In this document: one piece after another, positions 34,453 to 44,283 of the stretch
Layout of the letters: each line of letters begins with the position of its first letter
Numbering within the stretch: the first letter of the stretch is position 1
Source of the DNA: Acidimicrobiales bacterium
GTDB taxonomy: Bacteria; Actinomycetota; Acidimicrobiia; Acidimicrobiales; MedAcidi-G1
DNA length: 51,655 bases
Reading direction: 5' to 3'
NCBI GenBank assembly: GCA_028823445.1
Contig: JAPKBH010000011.1
Location: 1-51,655 of the forward strand
Notes under the pieces: generated by a model
What the model was told of the DNA's origin: nothing
Database searches by the model: none
The model's input: only the letters and a program-made list of their open reading frames with translations
Program-made: the position numbers and the translations under genes

Positions 34453-37400
34453 GCCGATGCGTTGTCCGGTTCTGCGAGTGCTTGGTCTTTAGTTATGCCT
34501 TGGTGGTATTCCTGCAGGGTGCGTACCGCGAGGGGGTAGGTCTGCCAGTCGTGGAGGCCTCGAGCGGCGGCTACGGCGGCCGAAGCGGTGGTCAGCAGTG
34601 GGATGCCTTGGGCGCCGGCTGCTCCACGAATGTGGTCGCCATCGGCTCGGGGGCCACGCCCGTGGGGGCTGTTGACCACCAGTTGGATTGCTCCTGATCG
34701 AATGAGTTCCACGGCGTCGGTACCTTCTTCGTGGAGTTTGGCTACCACCTCGGCTATCGGCACTCCGTGGGTTTCGAGATAAACGGCGGTGCCTTCGGTG
34801 GCCACGATGGTGAGCCCTAATGCGACCAGGCCGCGGGCTGCTTCCAAGCCGGTGGCTTTGTCTCGGTCGGCCAGCGACATAAACACAGTGCCTTCATCGG
34901 GCATCGCTCCCCCGGCGGCAATCTGCGATTTGGCGAAAGCTAAACCGGTGGTGAGGTCAATGCCCATGACTTCTCCGGTGGAGCGCATTTCTGGGCCCAA
35001 CACGGGGTCGGCTTCGGGGAATCGGTTAAAGGGCAACACGGCTTCTTTGACTGAAACATGGTCGCCTACTACTCGATCTACCAAGAGTCCTTCGGTGCGG
35101 AGTTCGGCCAGGGTGGCGCCCATCATGACTCGGCTGGCTACTTTGGCTAGCGGCACTCCGGTGGCTTTGGCCACAAAAGGCACGGTCCTTGAGGCTCGCG
35201 GGTTGGCTTCGATCACATAGATTTCTTCGTCTTTTACGGCGAACTGCACGTTGATGAGGCCGCAGACTTCGAGTGCTTCGGCGATACGCAAGGTGGTTTT
35301 TTCAATGCGTTGGATTACCGAGTCCGAGAGGTACGGCGGCGGGATGACGCAAGCGCTGTCCCCGCTGTGTATTCCCGCTTCTTCCACGTGTTCCATGACG
35401 GCACCGATTATGGCTGCCCCGGTGTTGTCGCGTATGGCGTCGACGTCTACTTCGGTGGCTTCTTCTAAGAACCGGTCTACCAGCACCGGGCGTTCTGCGG
35501 ATAGTCCCCCTTCGATGCCCAAACTGCCAAAGGCTAAGAGTTGATCCATGGCTCGTTCGAGTTGGGTGTGGTCGTAAACGATTTCCATGGCTCGGCCGCC
35601 CAAAACATAGGAAGGTCGCACCAAAACGGGAAAGCCCACTTGGTCGGCGATCTTTTGTGCCCCGGCTAAGTCAACGGCCGTGCCTCCGGGAGGTTGAGGG
35701 ATTTCCAGTTCTTCACATAGAGCGTTCCAGAGTTCCCGGTCTTCGGCCAAGTCGATGGAGCGTGGGCTGGTGCCGGCGATGAGTTCTTGAGGGAGTTCTC
35801 CGGCCAGTTTTAGCGGGGTTTGTCCACCCATTGACACGATGATGCCGACGGGTTGCTCGGCTTCAATAATGTTGGTCACGTCTTCGAAGGTCAGTGGCTC
35901 AAAATACAGTCGGTCGCTGGTGTCGTAATCAGTGGACACCGTTTCGGGGTTGCAGTTCACCATGATGGTTTCGTAACCGGCTTCGCCGAGGGCGTAGCTG
36001 GCGTGGACGCAGCAGTAATCAAACTCGATGCCTTGGCCGATGCGGTTTGGTCCGGAGCCTAAAATCATGACTTTGGGGCGGTCGGCGGGGCGCACTTCGT
36101 CTTCGTCTTCCCACGCTGAGTAGTGGTAGGGGGTGTCGGCGGCGAATTCGGCAGCGCAGGTGTCTACCGTCTTAAAAGTGGGGTGCACCCCGGCCGCTTG
36201 GCGGGCTGCTCGTACGGTTAGTTCGTCATCTTTCCAGAGGTAGGCCAGTTGGGCGTCGGAAAAGCCGAGTTGTTTGGCTCGTTTCCAGTCTGGGGCGCTG
36301 AGGTTGCTGGCCGTACGGGTTTCGAGGTGGGCACGTTCTTCGGTGATGGCCAACATTTGGTCTAAGAACCAAGGGTCTACGGCGGTGTCGGCATTTACTT
36401 GGTCCACGGTGTAGCCCCGTCGCAGCAAGGCTTCTAGTTGAAAAATGCGTCCCGGGGTAGCGATTTTTGCGGCGGCCCGTAGTGCGTTGTCGTCGAGGTC
36501 GTTTAAGGCTTCTTCGGCGGGGTCAGCGTTGAGGCCCAAGCGGCCGTTTTCTAGCGAACGTAAACCTTTTTGCAACGACTCGGGGAAGGTCCGTCCGATG
36601 GCCATGACCTCCCCTACTGATTGCATGGCGGTTCCGAGTATGCCGGAGGTGCCGGGGAATTTCTCGAAGGCCCAGCGAGGGATTTTGGTTACCACGTAGT
36701 CGATGGAGGGTTCGAAGGCCGCTGGTGTTTTTTTGGTGATGTCGTTGGGTATTTCGTCCAGGGTGTAACCAACGGCGAGGCGGGCCGCAATTTTGGCGAT
36801 GGGAAAACCGGTTGCTTTGGAGGCCAGCGCCGACGAACGACTAACCCGAGGGTTCATTTCGATGACTACTTGTTGCCCGTTGGCGGGGTTGACGGCGAAC
36901 TGCACGTTTGAGCCGCCGGTTTCGACGCCGACCCGGCGCAGGCAGGCGAATGAGGCGTCGCGCATTTCTTGGTATTCAACGTCGCTAAGGGTTTGGGCGG
37001 GGGCCACGGTGATGGAGTCACCGGTGTGGACCCCCATGGGGTCAATGTTTTCGATAGAGCAAACCACCACGCAGTTGTCGGCGTGGTCACGCATGACTTC
37101 GAGTTCGTATTCTTTCCACCCGGCGATGGACTTTTCGATCAAGATTTCGCTAATCGGGCTGGCATCTAAACCGTTTTGCGCCACCTTGGTGAACTCTTCC
37201 GGGGTGGAGGCAATGCCGGTGCCTTTCCCTCCCAAAATGTAGGCAGGGCGAATGACTACCGGGAGGCCGATTTCACCAATTACTTCTTGGGCTTGTTCCA
37301 TGTTGTGGGCGACCCCAGAGTCCGGCACCTGAAGGCCAATTTCGATCATGGCTTCTTTAAAGAGTTGCCGATCTTCTGCGGTGGCGATGGCTTCGGCTCG

Positions 37401-37754
37401 GGCGCCGATGAGTTCTACGTTGTTGTCTTCTAGTACCCCGGCTTCTACGAGTTCCATGGCCAGGTTGAGCGCCGTTTGACCGCCCATGGTGGGCAACAGG
37501 GCGTCGGGTTTTTCTTTTTCGATTATACGAGTGAGTACGTCGAGGCGTAGGGGTTCTATGTAGGTGGCATCGGCGAAACCGGGGTCGGTCATGATGGTGG
37601 CCGGGTTGGAGTTCACCAAAATTACTCGGTAGCCCTCTTGACGCAGCACCTGGCAGGCTTGGGTTCCGGAGTAATCGAACTCGCAGGCTTGTCCGATCAC
37701 AATGGGTCCTGATCCAATGATCAGGATGCTGGAAATATCGTTACGGCGAGGCAT
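34449..37754 (-). CDS. carB: Carbamoyl phosphate synthase large subunit
   Basis: CarB makes carbamoyl phosphate from bicarbonate, ammonia and two ATP; the product feeds both PyrB and ArgF. The 1101-residue protein has two homologous halves, each with an ATP-grasp domain ([18 protein letters not shown] near residue 13 and [17 protein letters not shown] near 575), and a C-terminal MGS-like allosteric domain from about 945. Length is full. It starts one base into the carA stop region (38-kb side) and overlaps pyrD. Confidence 0.97.
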   Translation of the reverse strand: MPRRNDISSILIIGSGPIVIGQACEFDYSGTQACQVLRQEGYRVILVNSNPATIMTDPGFADATYIEPLRLDVLTRIIEKEKPDALLPTMGGQTALNLAMELVEAGVLEDNNVELIGARAEAIATAEDRQLFKEAMIEIGLQVPDSGVAHNMEQAQEVIGEIGLPVVIRPAYILGGKGTGIASTPEEFTKVAQNGLDASPISEILIEKSIAGWKEYELEVMRDHADNCVVVCSIENIDPMGVHTGDSITVAPAQTLSDVEYQEMRDASFACLRRVGVETGGSNVQFAVNPANGQQVVIEMNPRVSRSSALASKATGFPIAKIAARLAVGYTLDEIPNDITKKTPAAFEPSIDYVVTKIPRWAFEKFPGTSGILGTAMQSVGEVMAIGRTFPESLQKGLRSLENGRLGLNADPAEEALNDLDDNALRAAAKIATPGRIFQLEALLRRGYTVDQVNADTAVDPWFLDQMLAITEERAHLETRTASNLSAPDWKRAKQLGFSDAQLAYLWKDDELTVRAARQAAGVHPTFKTVDTCAAEFAADTPYHYSAWEDEDEVRPADRPKVMILGSGPNRIGQGIEFDYCCVHASYALGEAGYETIMVNCNPETVSTDYDTSDRLYFEPLTFEDVTNIIEAEQPVGIIVSMGGQTPLKLAGELPQELIAGTSPRSIDLAEDRELWNALCEELEIPQPPGGTAVDLAGAQKIADQVGFPVLVRPSYVLGGRAMEIVYDHTQLERAMDQLLAFGSLGIEGGLSAERPVLVDRFLEEATEVDVDAIRDNTGAAIIGAVMEHVEEAGIHSGDSACVIPPPYLSDSVIQRIEKTTLRIAEALEVCGLINVQFAVKDEEIYVIEANPRASRTVPFVAKATGVPLAKVASRVMMGATLAELRTEGLLVDRVVGDHVSVKEAVLPFNRFPEADPVLGPEMRSTGEVMGIDLTTGLAFAKSQIAAGGAMPDEGTVFMSLADRDKATGLEAARGLVALGLTIVATEGTAVYLETHGVPIAEVVAKLHEEGTDAVELIRSGAIQLVVNSPHGRGPRADGDHIRGAAGAQGIPLLTTASAAVAAARGLHDWQTYPLAVRTLQEYHQGITKDQALAEPDNASA

Positions 37755-38857
37755 TAGTTGGTTTTTCCGTTTACGGAGGCCATGAGATTTTCAAAATCCT
37801 TAAAGAGGTAACGACTGTCGTGGGGGCCGGGACCGGCTTCGGGGTGGTATTGCACGCTGAAGGCAGGCAGGTCGGTGCAGCGCAGGCCTTCTACGGTTTC
37901 GTCATTAAGGTTGATGTGGGTTAGTTCGGCGTTGCTTAGCGACCCGTCGGCTACGCAGTAGTTGTGGTTTTGGCTGGTTATTTCTACTTGACCGGTAGAC
38001 AAGTTTTTTACTGGGTGGTTTCCGCCGTGGTGTCCGAAAGGGAGTTTGTAGGTTTCGGCGCCCAGGGTGGCGGCCAGCAGTTGGTGGCCCAAGCAGATGC
38101 CAAAGATAGGCACTTCCCCCAGCAGGGTTTCGATGTTGTGGCGAATTTCCGTTAAAGGTTCGGGGTCACCAGGGCCGTTGGAGAGAAACACTCCGTCGGG
38201 TTCGTGGGCCAACACTTCTTGAGCACTGGTGTGGGCCGGTACGACCAGTACGTCGCCGAGGGCGGAGAGTTGCCGCAAGATGGTGGTTTTGATGCCGAAG
38301 TCGTAGGCCACCAACCGGCGGGATCCTCCGGTGGAGGCCACTTGGTAAGGCTGGGCGCAGGTCACGGTAGAGACAAGATCGAGACCGTCGGTGGAAGGTG
38401 CTTGGGCCACGGCGTCTCGCAGGTCGTCAAGGTCGGCGGTACCGAAGGCGGCGGACATGGCTCCGTGGTCGCGTAGGTGGCGGGTTAGACGCCGGGTGTC
38501 AAGGCCCGCTAAGCCGGCTAGGGCGTATTGTTCGAGGAGGTCTTGCAGGCTTCCGGTGGCCCGCCAGTTGCTGTGGCGGCGAGTGAGTTCTCGTACGAAA
38601 ACCCCGGCACAAGCGGGTTGGCTGCTTTCGGCGTCGTGGTCGTTTACCCCGTAGTTTCCGATATGCGGGTAGGTAAAGGTGATAATTTGTCCAGCATAAG
38701 AGGGGTCGGTTATTACTTCTTGATAGCCGGCCATCACTGTGTTGAAAACTACTTCTCCGGTGGTTATTCCGTTGCTGGGGGTCACGCCGATTACTTCGCC
38801 GGTAAAGACCATGCCGTCGGCCAGCACCAAGTGTCCGGGGGTTAGTTGGGTGCTCAT
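37754..38857 (-). CDS. carA: Carbamoyl phosphate synthase small subunit
   Basis: CarA is the glutaminase that supplies ammonia to CarB. The 367-residue protein has an N-terminal CPSase small-chain domain and a class I glutamine amidotransferase domain with the Cys nucleophile in [15 protein letters not shown] near residue 255 and the His/Glu pair in [16 protein letters not shown] near 335. Its ATG overlaps the pyrC stop. Confidence 0.97.
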   Translation of the reverse strand: MSTQLTPGHLVLADGMVFTGEVIGVTPSNGITTGEVVFNTVMAGYQEVITDPSYAGQIITFTYPHIGNYGVNDHDAESSQPACAGVFVRELTRRHSNWRATGSLQDLLEQYALAGLAGLDTRRLTRHLRDHGAMSAAFGTADLDDLRDAVAQAPSTDGLDLVSTVTCAQPYQVASTGGSRRLVAYDFGIKTTILRQLSALGDVLVVPAHTSAQEVLAHEPDGVFLSNGPGDPEPLTEIRHNIETLLGEVPIFGICLGHQLLAATLGAETYKLPFGHHGGNHPVKNLSTGQVEITSQNHNYCVADGSLSNAELTHINLNDETVEGLRCTDLPAFSVQYHPEAGPGPHDSRYLFKDFENLMASVNGKTN

Positions 38858-40146
38858 CGTTGTGCCTCGCCGTCTACTACTACTGCTTCACCCGCGTAGA
38901 TGGTGTGGCGTATGCGGCCGCGTAGCGTGCGTCCTTCGTAGGGGGTGTTGGCGCTGCGACTGGCCATGGCTTGGCCCGAAACGGTCCACGTGGCGTCGGG
39001 GTCGATGACGCAAAGGTTGGCGGCGGCCCCTGGTTGCACGTTTACTCCTTGGTGGTCGCTGAGCCCGGCGATGACGGCAGGTTTCCAGGACATGACGGCC
39101 AGAATATCTGGCAGGTCAAGACCTGAGTCTTCCAGAGCCACACTAAATGCGGTTTCTAGGCCCAACATGCCGGGAGAGGCGAGGTCGAAGGCGTGTTCTT
39201 TGTCGTGTGCGGTGTGGGGGGCGTGGTCGGTGGCGATGGCGTCGATGGTGCCGTCGGCTAAGCCTTGGCGTACGGCAGCCACGTCTGCGTCGGTGCGCAA
39301 CGGGGGGTGCACTTTGAACACTGGGTCGAAGGTAGCGCAGGCCGCATCGGTGAGGCTGAAGTGGTGGGTGGTTGCTTCGGCGGTTACCGGTAGCCCCTCT
39401 GCTTTGGCGACTCGTACCAGTTCTACCGACCCGGCGGTGGAGAGGTGTTGAAAATGCATGTGGGCTCCGGTGAGGCGCATGAGGGCTATGTCGCGGGACA
39501 CCATAAGTTCTTCGGCTTCGGCAGGTTGGCCGCCGATGCCCAGTTTGGCTGACCATTCGCCTTCGTGCATGTAGCCGCCTTTGCTGAGGGCTTCTACTTC
39601 GCAGTGTTGGGCCAAGATCACCGGGCGTCCCAGGCGTTTGCTAAGCCCGGTGCTGTATTCCATGATGCGACGCATTAGGCGGGGGTCTTGAAGGCCGGTG
39701 CCGTCGTCGGTGAAGATACCGATGCCTAAGTCGACGAGCTCGCCGAGGGGTGCCATTTCTTGCCCGAGACGGTCGATGGTCATGGCGGCGGTGGGCACTA
39801 TTTCGCAGAGAGCATTTTTTCCGAGGGTGCGTATTTGTTCTACTACCGCAGCGCAGTCGGTGGTTGGGGTGGTGTTGGGCATGGTGACCAGAGCGGTGTA
39901 GCCGCCGAGGGCGCCACCTCGGGCACCGGTTTCAATAGTTTCGGCAACTTCTTGCCCTGGTTCACGAAGATGGCTGTGGAGGTCGACAAACCCGGGTGAC
40001 ACGATGCAACCGGCGGCGTCAAGGTGTTGGCCTCCGGAAAGGTTTTGCCCTACTGCTTCGATTCGCCCGTCGTCGCCGATTAACACGTCGGCTTGTTGTT
40101 GGCCAGAAGCATCGATGATGGTCCCGCCGTGAATTACCGTGCTCAT
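38854..40146 (-). CDS. pyrC: Dihydroorotase
   Basis: PyrC cyclises carbamoyl aspartate to dihydroorotate. The 430-residue type I enzyme has the metal-binding DLHSHLREPG near residue 57, AQHCEVEALS near 178, GAHMHFQHLST near 230 and ATDHAPHTAHDKE near 304. In place of the carbamylated Lys of some relatives there is an Asp in GIFTDDGTG near 150, as in the Bacillus/Aquifex type. It overlaps pyrB and carA. Confidence 0.96.
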   Translation of the reverse strand: MSTVIHGGTIIDASGQQQADVLIGDDGRIEAVGQNLSGGQHLDAAGCIVSPGFVDLHSHLREPGQEVAETIETGARGGALGGYTALVTMPNTTPTTDCAAVVEQIRTLGKNALCEIVPTAAMTIDRLGQEMAPLGELVDLGIGIFTDDGTGLQDPRLMRRIMEYSTGLSKRLGRPVILAQHCEVEALSKGGYMHEGEWSAKLGIGGQPAEAEELMVSRDIALMRLTGAHMHFQHLSTAGSVELVRVAKAEGLPVTAEATTHHFSLTDAACATFDPVFKVHPPLRTDADVAAVRQGLADGTIDAIATDHAPHTAHDKEHAFDLASPGMLGLETAFSVALEDSGLDLPDILAVMSWKPAVIAGLSDHQGVNVQPGAAANLCVIDPDATWTVSGQAMASRSANTPYEGRTLRGRIRHTIYAGEAVVVDGEAQR

Positions 40147-41108
40147 TTGTTTCCTTCTGCCGTTGGGCTTTCAATAAGGTCTCGTCCTGCGCCGAGCAAC
40201 AAAAATAAGACGGCCATGCGTACCGATACCCCGTTGGCTACTTGGTCCAGGATGACCGCTCGAGGGTCGGCGGCCACTGCGGCGTCTATTTCTACGCCAC
40301 GGTTGGTGGGGCCGGGGTGGCATATTATTGCTTCGCTGGGTAACAGGTTGGCTCGTTTTTCGTTCATGCCGAAATCGTTTACGTATTCACGAACGGAAGG
40401 GATGAGGCCTTCGCTGATGCGTTCGTGTTGGAGCCGAAGCAGATAGCAAACATCGGTTTGTTCCAGCACGGCGTTTAGGTCATGAGAAACTTCTACTGGC
40501 CACCCGGCCAACGATGAGGGCAACAGGGTGGCCGGCGCCACTAGGGTTACTTTTGCTCCGAGGGCGGTGAAGGCCAGTACGTTTGATCGAGCCACCCGCG
40601 AGTGGTCGATGTCGCCCACCAGGGCAATGCGTAGTCCGTTGAGGCTCCCGCAGTGTTGGCGCAAGGTGTAGGCGTCGAGCAGCGCTTGGGTGGGGTGTTC
40701 GTGGCATCCGTCGCCGGCGTTTATCACTACGGCGTCGGTCCAGTTGGCGATGCGTTGGGCAGTCCCGGCCATGGGGTGGCGGACGATGAGTGCGTCGGCC
40801 CCGTAGGCCTCAATGACTTCAACGGTGTCTCGCAGGCTTTCGCCTTTGCTTAGCGAGGATGAGCCTGCACCGAAGGTCATGGTGTCGGCCGATAAGCGGC
40901 GGGCCGCAGTGTCAAAAGAGAGGCGGGTTCGGGTGGAGTTTTCAAAAAATAGGGTGGCGATGGTTCGGCCCCGTAGCGCCGGTACTTTCGGGATGGGGCG
41001 TTGGCTAATTTCGGCGAAGATGTCGGTGAGATCGAGTATTTCTTCGATTTCGGTGGCGGTCATGCCTTCGATGCCCAGCAAGTTGCCGTCTACTAATGCG
41101 TTGCTCAT
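40143..41108 (-). CDS. pyrB: Aspartate carbamoyltransferase catalytic subunit
   Basis: PyrB joins carbamoyl phosphate and aspartate, the committed step. The 321-residue protein has the carbamoyl phosphate loop ENSTRTRLSFDTAA near residue 56, HPTQALLDAYTL near 138 and the C-terminal HPGPTNRGVEI near 270. No regulatory PyrI is present, so control is expected through PyrR. The ATG overlaps the pyrR stop. Confidence 0.96.
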   Translation of the reverse strand: MSNALVDGNLLGIEGMTATEIEEILDLTDIFAEISQRPIPKVPALRGRTIATLFFENSTRTRLSFDTAARRLSADTMTFGAGSSSLSKGESLRDTVEVIEAYGADALIVRHPMAGTAQRIANWTDAVVINAGDGCHEHPTQALLDAYTLRQHCGSLNGLRIALVGDIDHSRVARSNVLAFTALGAKVTLVAPATLLPSSLAGWPVEVSHDLNAVLEQTDVCYLLRLQHERISEGLIPSVREYVNDFGMNEKRANLLPSEAIICHPGPTNRGVEIDAAVAADPRAVILDQVANGVSVRMAVLFLLLGAGRDLIESPTAEGNK

Positions 41109-41671
41109 TTTTCTACCGCCCCAAGGTCGACGCCTTGCTGGTGCACATCTACTACTTCGTCGCGGCGGGTGGGCAAGTTTTTTCCGACGTAGTCGGGGCG
41201 AATAGGTAATTCACGGTGACCGCGGTCCACCATGACGGCGAGCTGTACTCCTTTGGGGCGGCCGAAGGTGCCCAAGGCATCGAGGGCGGCGCGGATGGTG
41301 CGACCGGTGAACAATACGTCGTCTACCAGCACCACTGTTTTCCCGTCGAGGTTCATGGTGATGTCGGTTACTGCTTCGGGCACTACCGGGCGCAACCCAA
41401 TGTCGTCGCGGTGGAGGGCCACGTCAAGGGTGCCGGTGGCGGGGCGTTGTCCGTCGATTTCGGCGAGGGCTTCGGCGAGTTGTTGGGCGACAAAAACTCC
41501 GCCGGTTTGTAAACCGATGAGCACGACGTCGTTGAGGCCGTGATTGCGTTCAATGATTTCGTGGGCCATCCGGCGGACCGCTCGGGCCATGTCTTCGGCG
41601 CTCAGTATTCGTGCGTAGGCAATAAAAACGCCCCCAAAGGGGGGCGTCTGTCCTCGTTCTCTTTTTGCCAC
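41105..41671 (-). CDS. pyrR: PyrR: pyr mRNA-binding attenuation protein / uracil phosphoribosyltransferase
   Basis: PyrR binds pyr leader RNA when loaded with UMP and represses the operon; many also have uracil phosphoribosyltransferase activity. Signatures are RMAHEIIERN, the PRPP loop VVLVDDVLFTGRTIRAAL near residue 117 and VDRGHRELPIRPDYVGKN near 150. The GTG at 41671 is chosen because GGAG lies six bases upstream (41678-41681). This gives an N-terminal extension of about 15 residues relative to B. subtilis PyrR, and those codons (9-16) contain a strong terminator hairpin. The alternative is an AUU start at 41621-41623, where homologues begin, but it lacks a nearby ribosome site. The product is 188 residues. 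Confidence 0.93.
   Translation of the reverse strand: MAKRERGQTPPFGGVFIAYARILSAEDMARAVRRMAHEIIERNHGLNDVVLIGLQTGGVFVAQQLAEALAEIDGQRPATGTLDVALHRDDIGLRPVVPEAVTDITMNLDGKTVVLVDDVLFTGRTIRAALDALGTFGRPKGVQLAVMVDRGHRELPIRPDYVGKNLPTRRDEVVDVHQQGVDLGAVEK
41624..41648 (-). terminator. Intrinsic terminator inside the start of pyrR
   Basis: On the minus strand ACGCCCCC (41640-41647) pairs with GGGGGCGT (41628-41635) around a four-base loop, followed directly by five T (41624-41628). This is a canonical intrinsic terminator in the sense orientation of pyrR. It covers codons 9-16 when translation starts at the GTG at 41671. Confidence 0.88.
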
Positions 41672-41687
41672 TTGATGCTCCGTTCGT

Positions 41688-41718
41688 CCGTGTGAGCCTC
41701 TCTGGACTCACTTCACGG
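41688..41718 (-). promoter_or_regulatory. PyrR-binding RNA hairpin
   Basis: On the minus strand the element AGTCCAGAGAGGCT (41695-41708) matches the PyrR-binding consensus ARUCCNGNGAGGYU. It is presented in the expected fold: lower stem CCGT/ACGG, a GAA bulge on the 5' side, upper stem GTGAG/CTCAC and the conserved loop TCCAGAGAGG. It lies seven bases upstream of the pyrR Shine-Dalgarno (41678-41681), so bound PyrR should block ribosome entry. Confidence 0.92.
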
Positions 41719-41728
41719 TCGAAAACAG

Positions 41729-41737
41729 ACTCTAGCA
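41729..41737 (-). promoter_or_regulatory. Possible extended -10 for the pyr operon
   Basis: On the minus strand TGCTAGAGT in the nusB-pyrR gap fits an extended -10 (TGN-TANNNT). No good -35 is seen at 16-18 bp. A start near 41722 would still include the whole PyrR hairpin. If it is not used, the pyr genes depend on readthrough from nusB. Confidence 0.35.
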
Positions 41738-41763
41738 AGAACGGCGAGTGAACGCGGCAACCG

Positions 41764-42183
41764 TTAGCTTTCTTGGCGTTTTTCTTGGGCGATACCTGAA
41801 ATAACCCCGTTTACGAAGCGGCTAGATTTTTCGGTGGAATAGTCGCTGGCTAGTTCTACCACTTCGGTGAGGATGGCTTGGGTGGGTACGTCGGGTCGGT
41901 GGGTGATTTCGTAGACCGCCATGCGTAGCAGTGACCGGTCGACGGCGGGCATGCGGTCGATGTGCCAGCCTTGAGAGAACTTGTTGATGAGTTCATCTAT
42001 TTCATCTTGATATTGGGCCACCCCGCGAACGAGATCTTCGGTGAACTTTTCGGGGGTTAGGGCTTGGTTTTCTAGTTCTGTGATGAGGTCGTGGTCGGCG
42101 TGTTCGGCGGCGTAGAGAATTCCTAAAGCGGTTTCTCGGTCTTCGCGTCGTGAACCAACACCGGTTCCGGATCGATCAGGCAT
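41764..42183 (-). CDS. nusB: Transcription antitermination factor NusB
   Basis: NusB with ribosomal protein S10 binds boxA RNA and prevents premature termination in rRNA operons; a boxA is present at 314-326 of this window. The 139-residue protein has the all-helical NusB fold segments RREDRETALGILYAAE near residue 12 and DRSLLRMAVYEITHRPDVPTQ near 82, followed by ILTEVVELASDYSTEKSSRFVNGV (first part of the helix pair). It ends 92 bases before pyrR, the largest gap in this operon. Confidence 0.95.
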   Translation of the reverse strand: MPDRSGTGVGSRREDRETALGILYAAEHADHDLITELENQALTPEKFTEDLVRGVAQYQDEIDELINKFSQGWHIDRMPAVDRSLLRMAVYEITHRPDVPTQAILTEVVELASDYSTEKSSRFVNGVISGIAQEKRQES

Positions 42184-42186
42184 GCT

Positions 42187-42750
42187 TTAGACCCGGCTGA
42201 GGTATTCGCCGGTGCGGGTATCTACTTTTACTTTTTCGTTTGGTTCAACAAAAAGTGGCACTTGGATAACCAATCCGGTTTCTAGAGTGGCTGGTTTTCG
42301 TGCGCCGGATACTCGGTCGCCTTGTAGCCCTGGTTCGGTTTCGGCGATGGTTAGTTCGACTGCTGCGGGAAGTTCGACTCCTACTACTTCTTCGCCGTAC
42401 ATCAAGAGTTGTGGTTTGCTGGTGTCGGTCAGGTAGTTGGTGGAGTCGCCGAGGGTTTCTGGGGTGACGGTGAGTTGGTCGTAGGTTGAGGTGTCCATGA
42501 ACACGTAGTCTTCGCCTTCTCGGTAAAGGAACTGCATGGTTCGCTTGTCGATAATGGCTCGTTCAACTTTTTCGCCGGCTCGGAAGGTGCGGTCGACGAC
42601 GGACCCGGTGCGTACGTTGCGCATGGTGGTGCGCACGAAGGCGTGACCTTTGCCGGGTTTGACGTGTTGAAAGTCCACGACTTGCACGAGGGAGCCTTCG
42701 AGGTTGAGGCTCATTCCGTTTTTTAGATCGTTGGTGGTGATGGTGGCCAT
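42187..42750 (-). CDS. efp: Elongation factor P
   Basis: EF-P relieves ribosome stalling at proline runs. The 187-residue protein has the three-domain length and FQHVKPGKGHAFVRT near residue 28, with Lys at the tip of the loop that is the usual modification site. The C-terminal OB domain ends in VDTRTGEYLSRV. GGAG precedes the ATG. It lies three bases before nusB, a common bacterial pair. Confidence 0.97.
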   Translation of the reverse strand: MATITTNDLKNGMSLNLEGSLVQVVDFQHVKPGKGHAFVRTTMRNVRTGSVVDRTFRAGEKVERAIIDKRTMQFLYREGEDYVFMDTSTYDQLTVTPETLGDSTNYLTDTSKPQLLMYGEEVVGVELPAAVELTIAETEPGLQGDRVSGARKPATLETGLVIQVPLFVEPNEKVKVDTRTGEYLSRV

Positions 42751-42760
42751 GGTTTCTCCG

Positions 42761-43843
42761 TCAGAGTGTTTTGGGTGCTTTGGTGAGCGCCCGGTGTCCG
42801 GTGTCGGTTACTACCAGGGTGTCTTCCCAGCGCACGCCTCCGAGTTCTTCGAGGTAGGCGCCGGGTTCGACGGTAATAACTTGACCGGTGCGCAGGTTAC
42901 CAGTGGAGCGTGAAGACACTGCGGGGGCTTCGTGAATGTCTAGGCCAACCCCGTGGCCGGTGCCGTGAATGAAGGCGTCTCCTAAGCCGGATTTTTGCAG
43001 GCTGTTGCGGCAGGCGGCGTCTATGTCTTTGAGAGGCACCCCGTTGGCTACTGCGTTGAGGCCGGCTTGTTGGGCTTGCAACACTGCTTGTAGGAGGTCG
43101 GCTTTGGGGCCTTGGCCGGTGCCGCCTACCCGGAATGAGCGTGTCATGTCGGAGCGGTAGCCGTCGATTTGCGCCCCGAAGTCGCAAATGACCAGGTCGC
43201 CTTTTTCGAGTTGGCGGCCGGTGGGTTGGGCGTGGGGTCGGGCGCTGTTGGGGCCGCTGGCTACCAGGGTGGTGAAGGCTGTTCCGTCAGCGCCTCTGGC
43301 CATCATTTCTTTTTCGAGGGTTTGGGCGATTTCTTTTTCGGTGACCCCGGGGGTGATGAGGCCCGTCACGGCGGCCAACGATTGGTCGGCCAGGTGGCCG
43401 GCATTTTCTATGCGGTCGATTTCTCCGGGGTCTTTGATACTGCGGAGTTCTTCTACCAGGCCACTGGTGGGAGTTACCGCGGTGGGGGCAAACCAGTTGA
43501 CGTAGTTTTGTTGATCGGCCCAGGTCACGTTGTTTGCTTCCAGGCCGATGGTGGTTTGGTTTTTAGCTGAACCGATGAGTTTTTCTTTCCCGCCATCGCT
43601 GGTTATCTCAATGTGGGTTTCGGTTGCTGCTATTTCGTCTGCGGCTTGGCTGCGGTAACGCCCGTCGGTAATTAGCCAGGCCTCTTTTGCCTCTACCCAA
43701 AGCACTCCTGCTGAGCCGGTGAACCCGGTGAGGTAGCGAATGTTGGTCAGGTTGGTGACCAGCAAGGCCGAGCAAGCTGCTTGGTCCATGAGGGGCCGTA
43801 AGCGGTCGAGGCGACCGGCCAGCTCGAGGGGGGCGAGGGTCAC
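42761..43843 (-). CDS. M24 family aminopeptidase / Xaa-Pro peptidase
   Basis: The 360-residue metallopeptidase has a creatinase-like N-terminal domain (about 1-130) and the pita-bread catalytic domain with all five metal ligands: the Asp pair in CDFGAQIDGYRSDMTR near 220, His in HGTGHGVGLDIHE near 290, and Glu in TVEPGAY and RWEDT near 325 and 338. This type cleaves X-Pro bonds and commonly lies next to efp. It overlaps aroQ by four bases. Confidence 0.93.
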   Translation of the reverse strand: MTLAPLELAGRLDRLRPLMDQAACSALLVTNLTNIRYLTGFTGSAGVLWVEAKEAWLITDGRYRSQAADEIAATETHIEITSDGGKEKLIGSAKNQTTIGLEANNVTWADQQNYVNWFAPTAVTPTSGLVEELRSIKDPGEIDRIENAGHLADQSLAAVTGLITPGVTEKEIAQTLEKEMMARGADGTAFTTLVASGPNSARPHAQPTGRQLEKGDLVICDFGAQIDGYRSDMTRSFRVGGTGQGPKADLLQAVLQAQQAGLNAVANGVPLKDIDAACRNSLQKSGLGDAFIHGTGHGVGLDIHEAPAVSSRSTGNLRTGQVITVEPGAYLEELGGVRWEDTLVVTDTGHRALTKAPKTL

Positions 43844-44283
43844 TGTTTGAGTAGTGCGGCGGTTGCGTCAAGTGCGAGGCGGTACCCCAAGGCGCCAAAA
43901 CCGGCGACCGTGCCTGAAGCCACGGGGGCCACTACTGAGGTGTGGCGCCATGGTTCACGGGCCGCGGGGTTAGAGAGATGCAGTTCAATGATCGGGCCTT
44001 CGAAGGTAGCGAGGGCATCGTGGATGGCCCAGGCGTAGTGGGTGAATGCTCCGGGGTTTATGACAATGGCGGCGCAGCGTCCTCGGGCGGCGTGGATGGC
44101 TTCTACTAGTTCGCCTTCGTGGTTGGATTGCTGGTGTTCCAGGGTTAGGCCGTGAGCGGCGGCGGCTTTTTCTGCGGTGGCTTGGTGTTCTTGAAGCGTT
44201 TGGGCGCCGTACACCTCGGGGTCGCGTTGGCCCAAGAGGTTCAGGTTGGGGCCGGAGAGCAGCAAAACAATTGGTTCACTCAT
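43840..44283 (-). CDS. aroQ: 3-dehydroquinate dehydratase, type II
   Basis: AroQ dehydrates 3-dehydroquinate in the shikimate pathway. The 147-residue type II enzyme shows GPNLNLLGQRDPEVYG near residue 10 with the catalytic Arg and Tyr, SNHEGELVEAIH near 53, INPGAFTHYAWAIHDAL near 75, and ELHLSNPAAREPWRH near 99. It overlaps aroB by eight bases. Confidence 0.96.
   Translation of the reverse strand: MSEPIVLLLSGPNLNLLGQRDPEVYGAQTLQEHQATAEKAAAAHGLTLEHQQSNHEGELVEAIHAARGRCAAIVINPGAFTHYAWAIHDALATFEGPIIELHLSNPAAREPWRHTSVVAPVASGTVAGFGALGYRLALDATAALLKQ

Noticed and set aside
41621-41623. AUU start for PyrR just after the terminator
   Set aside because: It matches where homologues begin, but there is no Shine-Dalgarno in reach, whereas GTG 41671 has GGAG at six bases. 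Kept only as an alternative.
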